From Scleroderma bovista (lineage: Eukaryota; Basidiomycota; Agaricomycetes; Boletales; Sclerodermataceae), in contig JAYMGJ010000655.1 of the NCBI GenBank assembly GCA_037178675.1, positions 1 to 17,237 on the forward strand: DNA of 17,237 bases. Direction: 5' to 3'. Under the pieces are notes generated by a model. It was given only the letters and a program-made list of their open reading frames with translations, was not told the DNA's origin and searched no databases. Shown one piece after another: positions 1 to 8,640 of this stretch. Position 1 is the first letter of the stretch, and each line of letters starts with the position of its first letter. Made by a program: the position numbers and the translations under genes.

Positions 1-112
1 GGAACACAAGCCAATGTTTTTCAGGATCTTCAGCAGGTGCTTCAGGAACATGAACATGATTATGTTACAGTACAAAAACTCATTTTGGATATTATTCTGA
101 GGAACCGCATGT
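1..112 (+). CDS. Unrecognised exon-like open fragment at window edge
   Basis: Frame 1 is open from the first base and reads a plausible soluble sequence (starting GTQANVFQDLQQVLQEHEHD). A good splice donor, GTAAGT, lies at 113-118; without splicing the frame stops at 139-141. This could be the 3' part of an exon of a gene starting outside the window. I do not recognise the protein. The phase does not join cleanly to the next open fragment at 666, so the two are not claimed as one gene. Confidence 0.2.
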
Positions 113-242
113 GTAAGTTGCTGGTTTTCAATTATATCTGATCTAACTTTTTTTTAGCTAATAAATTCAAATGAGCAACCATTCTAGTAAGGGGTAGTTG
201 GCAAGTCCATCAGTGGCAAGATGTGCCCCCTAGTGGATGTGC

Positions 243-366
243 AAAAGAAGGAGCCCATTGATTTGTTCTAAATGTATCCCCATATTTTTAAAAGAAGTTT
301 GCCAAAAATGTACTCCTTGATTTGCAAAAGAGGGACTTCATTGATTTGCTCTAAATGCACCCCCCA
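243..366 (+). repeat. Imperfect direct repeat of about 40 bp
   Basis: Two related segments (about 243-281 and 326-366) share the order AAAAGA-GGA, CATTGATTTG, TCTAAATG, then a C-rich run. A weaker partial third copy lies between them (near 300-330). The rest of 120-580 is AT-rich sequence in which I see no gene. Confidence 0.45.
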
Positions 367-583
367 GATTTGCAATTTTAAAGCATTTAATGGAATTTTG
401 TTTTGATCCTCAATATCTACCATCTAGCCTAGTGTTGCCATGGCTCAGCTAGTTGTGAGTCAACTCCCATGTGCATGACTTCATTGACAGCTTGCCTAGC
501 CCCAGTTCATATAACTGCTTTTGGCAACTCACTTGGGCATGGTTAGTCATGGCAGCTGACTCCAAGTTGTGGGCTGTAAGCTG

Positions 584-616
584 CAGCTTGAGTTGACCCC
601 TAGTCAACTCAAGCTG
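584..616. repeat. Perfect 14-bp inverted repeat (hairpin)
   Basis: CAGCTTGAGTTGAC (584-597) and GTCAACTCAAGCTG (603-616) are exact reverse complements around a 5-base loop. Related GAGTCAACTC motifs lie near 457-466, so this may be the edge of a small palindromic element. No target duplication was found. Confidence 0.6.
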
Positions 617-663
617 ACTCTACAGTATCTATGATACACACCAGTGTGCTAAATGTAACTTTC

Positions 664-832
664 AGGTTCATCAACACCACTGCTGTGGAATGGACCAGCC
701 TTTTGCTTAGTGCTATGTCTTCTAGTGGCCACATCAAGATCCCTGTCAGATGGTTGGAGCCTGGTGAGTCCTGCTTCTGTACTCAATGGAACAATTATCC
801 ACCAAAGGTTCCATTGGTGTTGAAATGTTGAA
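664..832 (+). pseudogene. Unrecognised coding fragment upstream of the glucan synthase remnant
   Basis: A protein-like frame follows a possible acceptor (TTTCAG at 660-665) and includes the stretch EWTSLLLSAMSSSGHIKIP. It stops at 829-831 and is followed in another frame by alpha-1,3-glucan synthase homology from 833. It could be a degraded upstream exon of that gene or a separate fragment. I do not recognise the family with confidence, and the frame change at the junction suggests decay. Confidence 0.25.
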
Positions 833-1484
833 GGATTTCATGCTCTCTGGTGGTGCACAATCTTCTTGAACATGATATGGCAAGCCGACAGTGCATAGCT
901 CTTTTTCTTTTCTTTCTCTTACTCATTTTGTGTTCTTTTTTGACGCCCAAGTGACAGGCTACTCTTCCCTCAACTTCACTGTCACTGATCCCCATTGGGG
1001 CACAATCAGTGACTGGGTCCAATTTGTTGATACCCTTCATGCCCGAGGAATGTACCTTATCCTGGACTTCACAGTTGGCACCATGTCCAAACTTATTGGT
1101 TTCCAGGGTATGCAAGTCACCAATTCTTCATACCTCAATAACTCACTCTCCTCAGGTACCTGAATACATCCACTCCTTTCTCCCTTGATGAGTACAATGT
1201 CCAGTGGAAGAACCCAAACTATATGCCCTGGAATTTTATTGAATACATCCATTTTGCTGTCTGTTTCTTGTCTTATCCACCTGTGTGATCCTTGCAACTG
1301 ATCTGTCTGCTGCCACCATTTACAGTTCAAAATTCCTGCAATGACTCTTGCCAGCTTCCTGTTCACATCCGTGCAAGACCATCTGTGTGAATGGAAGCCT
1401 TCTGTCATGGCCAAATTACCCATTTTCTCATGCATGGTCATCACTGCCCTCGACATTGATGGCATCTGTGTAGACAAGTCAACC
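833..1484 (+). pseudogene. Alpha-1,3-glucan synthase (Ags/Mok1 family) fragment, broken
   Basis: Cell-wall alpha-1,3-glucan synthases are large plasma-membrane proteins with an N-terminal GH13 amylase-like domain; this covers part of that domain. Exon pieces in order: 833-890 (includes TIFLNMIWQADS), a 67-nt GT-AG intron (891-957), 958-1107 (YSSLNFTVTDPHWGT and RGMYLILDFTVGT), a 48-nt GT-AG intron (1108-1155), 1157-1246 (YLNTSTPFSLDEYNVQWK), then 1341-1484 (SVQDHLCEWKPSVMAKL, ITALDIDGICVDKS). The first intron splices in frame (QADS/YSS). At the second, the expected YLN frame needs one extra base, so there is a frameshift. Stops or frame changes also occur between 1247 and 1340. The GH13 RxD motif of conserved region II, which carries the catalytic Asp, reads CVD, so its Arg is lost (TGT in place of an Arg codon). 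The homology stops near 1484, far short of a full gene of about 2,000 residues or more. Dead gene fragment; family assignment is firm. Confidence 0.8.
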
Positions 1485-1660
1485 CCCCTAGGAAAGAGGG
1501 TGCTAGAAGCCAGCAATGGGGTCAACTGCTATCTAGCCATACAAGGCCCTCACAGTCAAGTATTTACTATGTACAACATATAACAGATAATGTGTTCATA
1601 CTTCCCAACTCTCCTAATACCATGTATGTTAAATGTCCAGTCACATCAGGAAAAACCCTT

Positions 1661-1726
1661 AGTGCCATAATTGCCATAGATGGAAAACATTTGCTAATAC
1701 ATTACTATTTATGCAATTATGGCACT
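1661..1726. repeat. Perfect 14-bp inverted repeat near the likely Plavaka left end
   Basis: AGTGCCATAATTGC (1661-1674) and GCAATTATGGCACT (1713-1726) are exact reverse complements 38 bases apart. CACTAT recurs at 1723, 1742 and 1751. The stretch 1485-1800 has no convincing gene; it lies between the glucan synthase remnant and the Plavaka C-terminus and should contain that transposon's left end. Confidence 0.5.
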
Positions 1727-1808
1727 ATAGTAGCTATATATCACTATTGGCACTATATGTCACCATTATTGACATAAATACTACCTTATATGCAATAAAT
1801 GTCAATTA

Positions 1809-2977
1809 TTACCAAAGGGTTTGGTATGCATACTTACTAGCCCAGTTGTTAAGTAAAAATGAATTACACAGATCCAATACATTTTGGGTTGTCCATGCTA
1901 ATGGCCATGCCTCTTTCCTAGGGGAAGTAGGGATTAACTGACATGCTTGCCTGATTGCCCTTAATAGGACCATGTCTCCAGATGGTTCCCTAGGTTTACT
2001 TACTGTGTACATGTTGTGGTATTCCCCTGGTATCCAAGATATCTTGTACCACTCCACATATGCAAGCTCCTCTCTTGGCCAACAACTTGGTGCTTCTGAG
2101 AGCAATATGGTGGTAGGAAACTTGAAAATAACGTGCAGGCACCCCCTTCATTCCTGGAAATACCATCAGTATAAGTAAATCCGTCCAAACATGATTGGAG
2201 TGACCCCACCTTGAAGTCCTGTGGTTTCTGCTGCAGCAGAGTGAGCAACCACCACCATATCAAATCTTCCCTTATCACCAGGTTTTGCCTTGATAGTCTC
2301 CTTTCCCACTTTGCTGTCTACATCATTTCCCAGGTCATCCATCTGTAGCTTATAGCTGTGCCATACATCTAACTGATTGAGACCAAGGCCCAAGTCAGCA
2401 TGTTGCAGCTGCACACGGGGTAAGAGAGAGTTGAGAAAACACTTGAGGTCTCTTGAGAAGTATTGCACTGAATGAAGTTCCTGAATGAAGCTTATGGATT
2501 GAGCGTGCACCACAGGTTGCTTTGCTAGCACTATCCCCACCATCCTGATGAGTCCATCTGGGTTATCATCCTCTCCCAGTCCTCAGTCCATGTATTGCCC
2601 AAACATCTCAATCTTCTCCTGCCTCTCCAGTCATTTGGTCATCTGAGGAATAGTGTTCCTGGTGTTGGATGCTCTCCAACTGTCCTTGGCTAGATCTATA
2701 TGGAGCCTCTCAAAAGCCTCAGTGTTATAGTTGTCCATGGTCCCATACATTTTTATGCAGTCCATGTAATGGAGCAGGCTGTGGAACTTGGGTATGTTGA
2801 AGTGCTCCCTGATTCTGAGTGAAACAAAGACTTGCTTATGGTTGTGGAAGAGGGTGAGGGTGTCCTCCATGTATTGGAGGGAATCATCACCATGAGAGGG
2901 GTACTGTGCCAAATAAAGGAAGTTCAGTAGAGCCCTGTACCAAATTAGAGTGTCATTTGGGACTTTACCCACCAGGC
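1809..2977 (-). pseudogene. Plavaka transposase, C-terminal part
   Basis: Read on the minus strand. 2977-2631 gives the conserved block RALLNFLYLAQYPSH, REHFNIPKFHSLLHY, GTMDNYNTEAFERLHID, followed by PQMTK. In-frame TGA stops then occur at two places where Plavaka relatives carry Trp (K-stop-LERQEKIE and MD-stop-GLGED), which suggests TGG to TGA transitions. 2543-2166 continues (ELHSVQYFSRDLKCFLNSLLP, GRFDMVVVAHS, AETTGLQGG). After further stops near 2166 and 2148, the same frame resumes with AYVEWYK, MYTVSKP and VLDLCNSFLLNNWASKYAY, the usual Plavaka C-terminus, ending at 1809. Almost collinear, so decay is mostly by point mutation. It directly abuts the hAT-like insertion at 2986. Confidence 0.85.
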
Positions 2978-2985
2978 AGCCTAGC

Positions 2986-3498
2986 TAGAGTTTTAAAGTC
3001 CAGTCTGGTTTTTTTGCCTTTTTTGGAAATAGACTGGACTGGACTGCTTAAAGACTGGTCCAAAGCAGTTGCAACCGGTTTTTCAAAAAACCAGTCCAAA
3101 TCCACTCAAAAACTGGTCCAAACCACTAAAAAAGTGTTTTTTTTTGCATTTTATTGATGTTTTTCACATCAAAGGTGTGTCAGATAGCATTTAAATACTA
3201 TGTATACACTGTAGGGATTAGGTACAAGTCATTAAATATTTATTTGTGCCATACTTCATCCAACAAGATCAATTTTACACCCCTTAAGACCTACTGCAGG
3301 CCAAAATTAGCCTGTAATATAGGGGGTTTTCTACCATAGATGTATTGCTTACATTATGTGGTTGCAACTGATTGCAACTGGTCTTTTTCATCATTCCCAA
3401 AAGTAGGCAACTGGCAACTGCAGTCCAGTTGTGACTGGTCCAGTCCAGTCCAGTTTCCAGTCTTTTTGTGGTCCTATGGACTGGACTTTAAAACTCTA
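2986..3498. mobile_element. Non-autonomous hAT-like MITE (513 bp)
   Basis: The ends are perfect inverted repeats: TAGAGTTTTAAAGTCCAGTC at 2986-3005 and its reverse complement at 3479-3498. They are flanked by identical 8-bp copies of AGCCTAGC (2978-2985 and 3499-3506). An 8-bp duplication and a TAGAG terminus fit the hAT superfamily. Subterminal regions repeat CCAGTCC and ACTGGTC motifs in both orientations, as transposase binding sites often do. No transposase frame inside. Removing it with one duplication copy rejoins the Plavaka frame as VLLG/CLVGKVP, so the insertion is precise. Confidence 0.9.
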
Positions 3499-3506
3499 AG
3501 CCTAGC

Positions 3507-3869
3507 AGCACCCTTGCCATTTGCTTCTTCTCATTGCCTGATACCTGAGTCAACCTGGACCAGCCATGCTTGAAGTGGCAGACACCAAAGCACTGAGGAA
3601 GGGCCTGGAGGTGACAATCAAGTTCAGACTTGGACATCAGGCTTGAGCACCATGTAAGAAGATATTTGGTGATGCCTTGGTACAGTTGGTGAAGTATGTC
3701 CACAGTGATACATCCATGGATGCAGCAGAATGGCAGCTCCATCCAGAATGGTGTTGTGACACAGCCTGACATGAGATAGCACTTGCACTTGAGCCTAAAT
3801 TCTCTGTGTGACCTTGCTGATGCCTTAGCACTCCAGATGGTGTTAAGGGATCTACTTCATATTCTTGGC
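3507..3869 (-). pseudogene. Plavaka transposase, middle part
   Basis: On the minus strand this reads SQEYEVDPLTPSGVLRHQQGH from the insertion edge. It then shifts frame near 3740-3770 and continues PFWMELPFCCIHGCITVDIL, HQLYQGITKYLLTWC, CFGVCHFKHGWSRLTQVSG and KKQMARVLLG. DILHQLYQG is a hallmark of the family. The block continues the core at 4598-5103 (across the CACTG element) and runs into the C-terminal block (across the hAT-like element). At least one frameshift. Confidence 0.85.
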
Positions 3870-3872
3870 TCC

Positions 3873-4594
3873 CACTGCAAGCATTTCTCAATGTTTCATG
3901 ACAAAACATTATAAAAAAAATAGAAGAAAGAGATACTCTTTTATTTACAATTTTGTTCAACAAAAAAGACAAATATCATACAGCATTATTTTTGACATTT
4001 TTGTGTCAAGACATGATTTGAGATCATTTGTTATGTTGGGACTATAAAATATTTAACCTTTTTCTTCTGCCTGTTCCTTGCAAAACAAATAAAGAAATGA
4101 CAATGTAACTTTTCCCATGGTAAGCATTTTCAAATTTCTGCAGTGCAAAATTGAATCAAAAGACACTCTATTCCACAAAAATAAATGTTTAGGAAATATG
4201 CTATATGTTTTCAGTCATAACACTTGAGCCAGCCAATCAGCATCCATGAACAATGATGTTTCTTGAAGGAAAATTTATTGTTTCTTTTAACATGTTTTCA
4301 AGAATAATATGATATCTTATTTTTAATAACACATGTGGAAATACTTGCTATGAGAAAAGTTACATTGTCATTTCTTTATTTGTTTTGCAAGGAACAGGCA
4401 GAAGAAAAAGGTTAAATATTTTATAGTCCCAACATAACAAATGATCTCAAATCATGTCTTGACACAAAAATGTCAAAAATAATGCTGTATGATATTTGTC
4501 TTTTTTGTTGAACAAAATTGTAAATAAAAGAGTATCTCTTTCTTTTATTTTTTTACAATGTTTTGTCATGAAACATTGAGAAATGCTTGCAGTG
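3873..4594. mobile_element. Fold-back CACTG MITE with about 240-bp terminal inverted repeats (722 bp)
   Basis: The left arm 3873-4114 and right arm 4354-4594 are near-identical reverse complements, beginning CACTGCAAGCATTTCTC and ending with its complement. Weaker similarity extends inward, differing mainly by C/T changes. The flanks carry TCC on both sides (3870-3872 and 4595-4597), a 3-bp duplication. CACTG ends with a 3-bp duplication fit the CACTA group, to which Plavaka belongs, so this may be mobilised by a related transposase. The unique centre (4115-4353) is AT-rich with no gene. Excision restores the host frame (GEKTLG/SQEYEVD). Small open frames inside are chance. Confidence 0.9.
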
Positions 4595-4597
4595 TCC

Positions 4598-5103
4598 CCT
4601 AGTGTCTTTTCTCCCAGTGACCCCTCTTGCTGTAAACATTTTGGGCATGTCCCCGACTTGGAGCATGTCACCAGACATTGCTCAGGGTAGTCAGCAACAT
4701 AGCAGGCCACCACCTCCACCCCTTCTATCCCTGCATCAACTAAAGGGTCCAACACTAGTCGCATGGCCATGTGAAAGAGTTGATGCTCCCTGGCTGCCTG
4801 CTCCTCCTTGAACAAATTCAGGCCCATACACTTGTCCACCAGCAGGTATGTGATCAGCATGCAAGCCTTCTTCTTCTTGCTAGGTTTATGGTGGATGGCA
4901 CAAGGTATGTTCCCAAGTGTGAGGTATACTGGGTATGCTTGCTGCCCACCCAAAAACTGTGTCAGCTGAGTTTTGTCCATTGCAATAATTACTGCATCCT
5001 TTTCCATCTCTCGTGCAGTGTGTCATTGGTATGTAGGATCCTCACTGTGTCAGGATAGATGTCTTCCTCTACTTTCATGTCTTCCTCCATGTCTTCCTGC
5101 ATC
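4598..5103 (-). pseudogene. Plavaka transposase, core (DKTQL) part
   Basis: On the minus strand, 5007-4598 reads AVIIAMDKTQLTQF, QQAYPVYLTLGNIPCAI, KACMLITYLLVDK, LVLDPLVDAGIEGVEV and CPKCLQQEG, the family's most conserved region. Just upstream, in another frame (5096-5020), comes EDMEEDMKVEEDIYPD followed by LHERWKRM, resembling the acidic linker and HERW segment that follows the zinc finger in Plavaka proteins. The two frames meet near GATGGAAAAGGATGCAGTA (about 5000-5020). Relatives have well over a hundred residues between these motifs, so an internal deletion is likely. Confidence 0.85.
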
Positions 5104-5135
5104 AGGTGACAATTTCTCTGACAGCACTTAGGTCC

Positions 5136-6560
5136 CTAACAGTCTGAAATGGTCTGACATGACTTAAAAGTCTGGGAGCATCTGGCATCAGACTGGGAGT
5201 TCTGGAATCAGACATTTAAGACCACTCCAGACCAGTCAGACCAGTCAGACCCCCCAGACAGTAAGTCAGTCAGACACTTAAGACCACCCAGACCACCCAG
5301 ACCCCCCAGACAGTAAGTCAGTCAGTCATTTAAGACCACTCCAGGCCAGTCAGACACTTAAGATCACCCAGACTAGTCAGACCCCTTAGACAGTAAGTCA
5401 GTCAGACACTTAAGACCACCCAGAGCAGTCAGAGCATTCAGACCCCCCAGACAGTAAGTCAGTCAGACACTCCACACCATCAGAGTGGTCAGAGTAGTTA
5501 GACACCCCAGAGTGTCAGACTATCAGAGAATCCAGGCCACTCCAGACTGGTCAGAGTGGTCAGCATGGTCAGACCCTCCAGACAGTTAGGCCAGTCAGAC
5601 ACTTCAGGCCACTCCAGACCAGTTAGATTCCCCAGACAGTCAGGCCAGTCAGACACTTCAGACTACCCTAGACCAGTTAGAAAAATCAGACCAGTCAGAC
5701 CCCCCAGACAGTCAGGCCAGTCAGACTGGTTAGACCCCCCAGAGTGTCAGACTATCAGACCACTTCAGACTAGTCAGATTGGTCAGATTGGTCAGACCCA
5801 CCAGACAGTCCAACCAGTCAGATATTTCAGGCCAATCCAGACCAGTCAGAACACTCAGAGTGATCAGACCCTTCAGGCAGTCAGGCCAGTCAGATACTTC
5901 AGGCCACTCCAGAGCAGTCAGAGTTGTCAGACCTCCTAGGCAGTCAGATCAGGCAGAGCAATCAGAGCAATCAGACACTTCAGACTGTTGGAGTTATAAA
6001 CAGATTGTTGTGGTATATTTGCCTACTTACATAAGCATACATCACACTATACAGTAGAGTCTATTACCATAGTCCCTCAGTAGCTTGCCAGCATACTGAG
6101 GGTGAGTACCATCTACTAACCACCACATACTTACTGATACCTTGTAGTTACCCTACAGGTATATACTAATACATAGTAGCTTGCCAGAATACTGAGGTTA
6201 CCCTACAGCTCTCCTTCTCCCTTCTTTCAGGCTAGACCTTCCCTGTGCAGACCACCACCTTTCTATACAGACTTCTGCAGACCAGTCAGAGTGGTCAGTG
6301 GTCAGACCCACCAGGTAGTCAGACCAGTCAACCATTTAAGCCCCTGCCAGACATGTCATACCAGTCAGACTCTCCAGCTAGTAAGGTTGTCAGATAGATA
6401 AGACCATTCAGAGTAACCAGCACAATCAGGGCCCCCAGATAATAAGTCACTCAGAAAGTTTAGACCACCCAGACTGTCAGACTGTCCATGAGTCATAGCG
6501 GCCAGACACCCCAGCCAGTAAGTTAGTCAGACAGTTAAGACCATTCAGACCAATCAGAAA
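5136..6560 (+). repeat. Left array of CAGAC/CAGTCAGAC repeats
   Basis: Dense, imperfect tandem repeats built from CCAGTCAGAC-like 9-10-bp subunits. A longer unit containing CCCCCCAGACAGTAAGTCAG is anchored by GTAAGTCAG at 5261, 5313, 5393 and 5454, giving spacings of 52, 80 and 61. It continues more degenerately to about 6000, breaks for 5998-6285, then resumes to 6560. Same motif family as the right array but in opposite orientation. Unequal unit lengths suggest slippage and recombination. Confidence 0.85.
5998..6285 (+). other. Non-array segment interrupting the left array
   Basis: Unique sequence between two stretches of the CAGAC array. It holds two direct repeats: TAGCTTGCCAG(C/A)ATACTGAGG near 6081-6102 and 6177-6198, and TTACCCTACAG at 6147-6157 and 6199-6209. 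Possibly a small insertion, but no terminal repeats or target duplication were found. Confidence 0.35.
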
Positions 6561-6564
6561 ATGT

Positions 6565-7084
6565 AATTAACAGACACACCTAATAGTCAATCATTGTTGT
6601 TATGTCTCAAGAACAAGCAATAGTGTAACAATATATTCATTAATCTATAATTGTTAGGGGTCTCTGTTGTCATTTAGGCATGGGTCATCATCATCTAGGG
6701 GCACAGGTTGCCACCATGGTTGTCAACAGTGGTGCTGGTAGTCAATTAAAGGTATATGGGTGTTAGGTCCTAGTGGAGTTTGAAACCTAATCTAGTGGCC
6801 CTCCTCCTCCACTATGAATTATTGTATTGTATTTAATATTTGGCTGACCTGTACACCTTTAGCTAGAGTGCCCTCTGCATCAAATGCAGAGGATAGAAAC
6901 AAATTAATACCCATTCACCCCAGCCTACCACCAAATTTGTCCACATGCACACTGGGTCAATCCAGTGTCAGTAGTATAGTAGCAATAACACCATCCATAC
7001 AAAAAAAAGAGCCATTAAAGCAAACATTTTTTTATTGTATCAAGGTATGACATAGACTAAATACTATACTAAATAAATTGCACC
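6565..7084. other. AT-rich spacer, no gene seen
   Basis: About 520 bp between the outer and inner left arrays. A 78-codon frame at 6814-7050 has no recognisable features. The order GAACAA, TAGTGTAACAA, ATATATTCAT near 6608-6645 loosely matches the reverse complement of the right spacer (8521-8640), as expected if the two spacers share ancestry. Confidence 0.4.
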
Positions 7085-7735
7085 ACCACCGCTGCCATCA
7101 TCATGTGATTGTCAATGCAGGGGTGGTGGGTGGTAGTGGGTTGGTGTCATCGCCGTTGTCACACTGGTGGGCCAGTGTGGTGGTGGCCAGTGTCTTGCAT
7201 TGTCGACATCGGTGATGGTCATCGTCGATGCAGTTGGGTGGTGGTCGTGTTGTTGGCCGTTGTTGTCGCATTGGTGGTCGACAATGCTGCTGTCGTCATC
7301 GTCGTTGTCAATGTTGGTGGCCATGTCAATGACATTGAGGGTGGGGTCATTGTCATTGTCATTGTCATTGGTGGCCACGTCAAGGACACAGATGGTGGGG
7401 TGTCGTTGTCGTCACATTGGTGGTGGAGTGGTGGTGGTGGGTGTCATTGTCCCGCACTCGCCATCGCCGTCCTCGTGCTTGTCACATTGTGCTTGTCGGC
7501 CTTGTCCTCATTGCGTCGTCCTCACTGTCACCATCCTGTCGTCGCCATCCACGCGGGTGTTGGTGATGGTGGGGTTGGGCGATTTGCTGGCGGTGGTGGT
7601 GTCGTTGACAGCTACAACGCTGGGGCTGGTGTAGTCACCATGGCATTGTTGTTGTCGACGACGACACTGGTCGTCGTCGTCGCTGTGGGTGCTGCAAGTG
7701 CTGCAGGTGGTCGTTGTCAGTAGTGGTAGACGGGG
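7085..7735 (+). repeat. Inner left array: GTCGTT/GTCATT/GGTGGT low-complexity DNA
   Basis: A GT-rich array of imperfect triplet and hexamer repeats, including consecutive GTCATT units near 7347-7370 and many GTCGTC and GGTGGT runs. It yields overlapping long frames in several phases composed mostly of Val/Gly/Ser or Asn/Asp/His, typical of simple sequence rather than a gene. Confidence 0.8.
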
Positions 7736-7766
7736 TTTGAAGTACTTACCTTAGTGTACAGAATGC

Positions 7767-7844
7767 GGGACTTAGAAAAAAATTGGAGTTGTTGTGATTA
7801 CAAATCACATCACAACAACTCCAAATATTCTCTACATAAGTCCC
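7767..7844. repeat. Central hairpin of the palindromic element
   Basis: An inner stem pairs TTGGAGTTGTTGTGAT (7783-7798) exactly with ATCACAACAACTCCAA (7809-7824) around a 10-base loop. An outer stem pairs GGGACTTA (7767-7774) with TAAGTCCC (7837-7844). It lies where the GTCGTT array switches to the ACGACC array, so it marks the axis of the palindrome. Confidence 0.8.
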
Positions 7845-7854
7845 ACATCACCTC

Positions 7855-8520
7855 CGTCTCCCATTCAACCACGACGATGACGACACGTCAACCATGACTC
7901 GCTATCAGGTATGTACCACCATATGCAGTGCCTGCCACTAACACACAACCATGACAGCCCCAGCGTTGTCCAACGACGACGACCCCCGCCCATCGTCTCT
8001 GATGGACGATCATGGACGACCACGACCCCCATCCCAGAGCTGTCCAACAACAACGACGAACCCCAGCCCGTCCTCTCTGATGGACGACCACGACCCCCAT
8101 CTCAGGACCCCCATCCCGTCGTCGTCCAACGACGATGACCCCCCACCTGTCGTCTCTGATGAACGACCACGACCCCCATCCCAGCGCCGTCCAACAATGA
8201 CGGAAACCCCCAGCCCGTCCTCTCTGATGGACAACCACAGACGACAATGACTACCCCTACGTCGCCTCTAACGGACGAAGACCGATGATAACCACCCCCG
8301 TCCCAGCATCGTCCAACAACGACAACGACAATGACCCCACCACCACCAGCGTCAACAACCATGACAATGATGACCAGCCCTAGCAATGATGACACTCCCC
8401 ACATTCCCATCCCCAGCATTCACCAGCACATCGCCCGAAGATGATGATGGCATTCTCCCAGCCCAGTGTCGTCTGGTGACCGCAACGACGCGTGCCCCGT
8501 GTCCCCCAGCCCCAGCTTGA
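7855..8520 (+). repeat. Inner right array: ACGACC-rich minisatellite
   Basis: C/A-rich repeats with a 68-79-bp unit marked by CTCTGATGGACGA, starting at about 7997, 8075, 8154 and 8222 and followed by CCACGACCCCCATCCCAG and CGTCCAACAACGACGA. Base composition is the complement of the 7085-7735 array, as expected for an inverted arm. Open frames here occur in all phases and are not genes. Confidence 0.8.
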
Positions 8521-8640
8521 TGATGCCCCCCTATTCATATATAATATATATTTGTTGTACTAGTGTTTTTTTGTTCAGAATTAATATAGATTTATTAGCA
8601 TGAATATTGAATACATTAAGTGGCAAAAGAATACAGATGG

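Noticed and set aside
1037..1525. 162-codon minus-strand frame
   Set aside because: Antisense to the alpha-1,3-glucan synthase exons, whose plus-strand homology is clear.
5556..6057. Open frames of 127 and 92 codons rich in Gln, Ser, Arg and Pro
   Set aside because: They are translations of the CAGAC tandem array, appear in several phases, and have no start context or domain.
7109..7723. 204-codon Val/Gly-rich frame and overlapping long frames
   Set aside because: Produced by GT-rich simple repeats; equally long frames occur in other phases and on the other strand.
7865..8419. Several 60-119-codon frames on both strands
   Set aside because: By-products of the 68-79-bp minisatellite; Pro/Asp or Val/Gly low complexity, with no gene features.
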